A DNA stretch of 7,048 nucleotides, taken from NCBI GenBank assembly GCA_949878535.1, contig CATLAS010000041.1, positions 1 to 7,048 of the forward strand, written 5' to 3'. Positions within the stretch are counted from its first letter, which is position 1; each line of letters starts with the position of its first letter. Source of the stretch: an uncultured Eubacteriales bacterium. Its GTDB lineage: Bacteria; Bacillota; Clostridia; Oscillospirales; CAG-272. The notes beneath the pieces are model-generated. The model did not search any database and was not told where the DNA came from. It worked only from the letters and a program-made list of their open reading frames with translations. This document shows, piece by piece, positions 6,628 through 7,048 of the stretch. The translations under genes and the position numbers were made by a program.

Positions 6628-7048
6628 TCAGATTGTCTGTTGTGCAACCCATCGGGAAACCAATACCCGAGCCAGAGGTTTACACATTTTGTGCAGGATA
6701 TAGAATGTTTTGTATTTATAGTAATTGATATCGTTGCTGTTTCGGTCTGCATAACGAAAAATGATGTGCAGTGCTTCTGTAAGCTCCTTAAAACGGGGCA
6801 TGGATTCCTTTTTGCTGGATATATATCCAAGATAAGAACGCATAATTGGGAGCAATAAATAATTGCTGGCGGGGCCAAGCAAGTCCGGATTGTCTTTTTT
6901 TACATCGTTTAAAATCAATGTTGCAAAATGAACGGCCTCATAATCAAACCGAGTAAAAAAGTTGTTGGTAGCTCCGTCTGTATTGTCCATCCAGTAATTA
7001 TATAACTTTTGCGGAATGATGCTTACAGCTTTGGCGCGCCGGAGAAAA
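6628..7048 (-). CDS. C-terminal part of a putative family 2 glycosyltransferase (5' end outside window)
   Basis: Open frame on the - strand entering from the right edge (first whole codon at 7047) and ending at TGA 6630-6628, giving 139 residues. It has no visible start: the ATG at 6990 lies inside a stretch that continues upstream as LRRAKAVSIIPQKLYNYW. That segment resembles the end of the catalytic domain of family 2 (GT-A) glycosyltransferases, where a phrase such as 'AKKIxxIPExLYxYR' is followed by a Gly-Ser or Gly-Ala-Thr turn, here DGATN. The rest is a helical tail rich in Lys, Arg, Tyr and Leu, without a clear membrane segment. If this is right, the nucleotide-sugar-binding half with the DxD motif lies outside the window, and the protein would act in making capsule, exopolysaccharide or another surface glycan. 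The recognition is by eye from a weakly conserved region, so a different helical protein remains possible. That the frame is coding is better supported: it stays open to the edge and stops right at the shared terminator. Confidence 0.55.
   Translation of the reverse strand, partial: FLRRAKAVSIIPQKLYNYWMDNTDGATNNFFTRFDYEAVHFATLILNDVKKDNPDLLGPASNYLLLPIMRSYLGYISSKKESMPRFKELTEALHIIFRYADRNSNDINYYKYKTFYILHKMCKPLARVLVSRWVAQQTI

Noticed and set aside
7033..7040. 8-bp palindrome GGCGCGCC
   Set aside because: It is a single copy within the coding frame of the - strand gene (Arg-Arg-Ala codons), with nothing to suggest a functional site.
1..7048. A new defence system, mobile element, CRISPR array or RNA gene
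   Set aside because: Apart from the 421 bases of the - strand gene and short gaps, every stretch is a standard his gene with intact motifs. I saw no direct-repeat arrays, terminal inverted repeats, transposase, tRNA-like fold or unexplained conserved intergenic block.

Overview
The window is the downstream nine tenths of a histidine biosynthesis operon on the + strand, followed by a shared terminator and the 3' end of an unrelated gene on the - strand. The type of organism is inferred from gene content: a low-to-mid GC Firmicute of the class Clostridia, probably an anaerobe related to Lachnospiraceae or Oscillospiraceae. Supporting this are a monofunctional HisB dehydratase, a PHP-type histidinol-phosphatase (HisK/HisJ) in place of the HAD domain of enterobacterial HisB, a fused HisIE, AGGAGG-like ribosome binding sites before most genes, and the tight order D-C-B-H-A-F-IE-K. 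I cannot name a genus from the sequence alone.

Layout: hisD (1-1275, probably missing its first few codons at the window edge), hisC (1291-2340), hisB (2354-2941), hisH (2945-3562), hisA (3592-4314), hisF (4331-5089), hisIE (5119-5766) and hisK (5763-6581). Gaps between the genes are 15, 13, 3, 29, 16 and 29 nt, then a 4-nt overlap, so there is no room for an internal terminator and little for an intergenic promoter. A perfect 16-bp hairpin (6591-6626) follows hisK. The last 421 bases hold the C-terminal part of a - strand gene that resembles the tail of a family 2 glycosyltransferase. No stretch longer than 300 bases lacks a gene, and I see no tRNA, rRNA, CRISPR array, insertion sequence or riboswitch.

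Together the eight genes cover every step of histidine synthesis after the first: HisIE (steps 2 and 3), HisA (4), HisH with HisF (5), HisB (6), HisC (7), HisK (8) and HisD (9 and 10). Only ATP phosphoribosyltransferase (HisG, with HisZ if present) is absent; it most likely lies just upstream, along with the promoter and any histidine-responsive leader. All the catalytic residues I looked for are present, so the operon looks functional.

I found no sign of a new biological system. The points worth a second look are modest: a 17-bp identity between equivalent catalytic strands in opposite halves of hisA and hisF, a divergent substrate loop in HisF, the bidirectional terminator, and the boundary with a glycosyltransferase-like gene.
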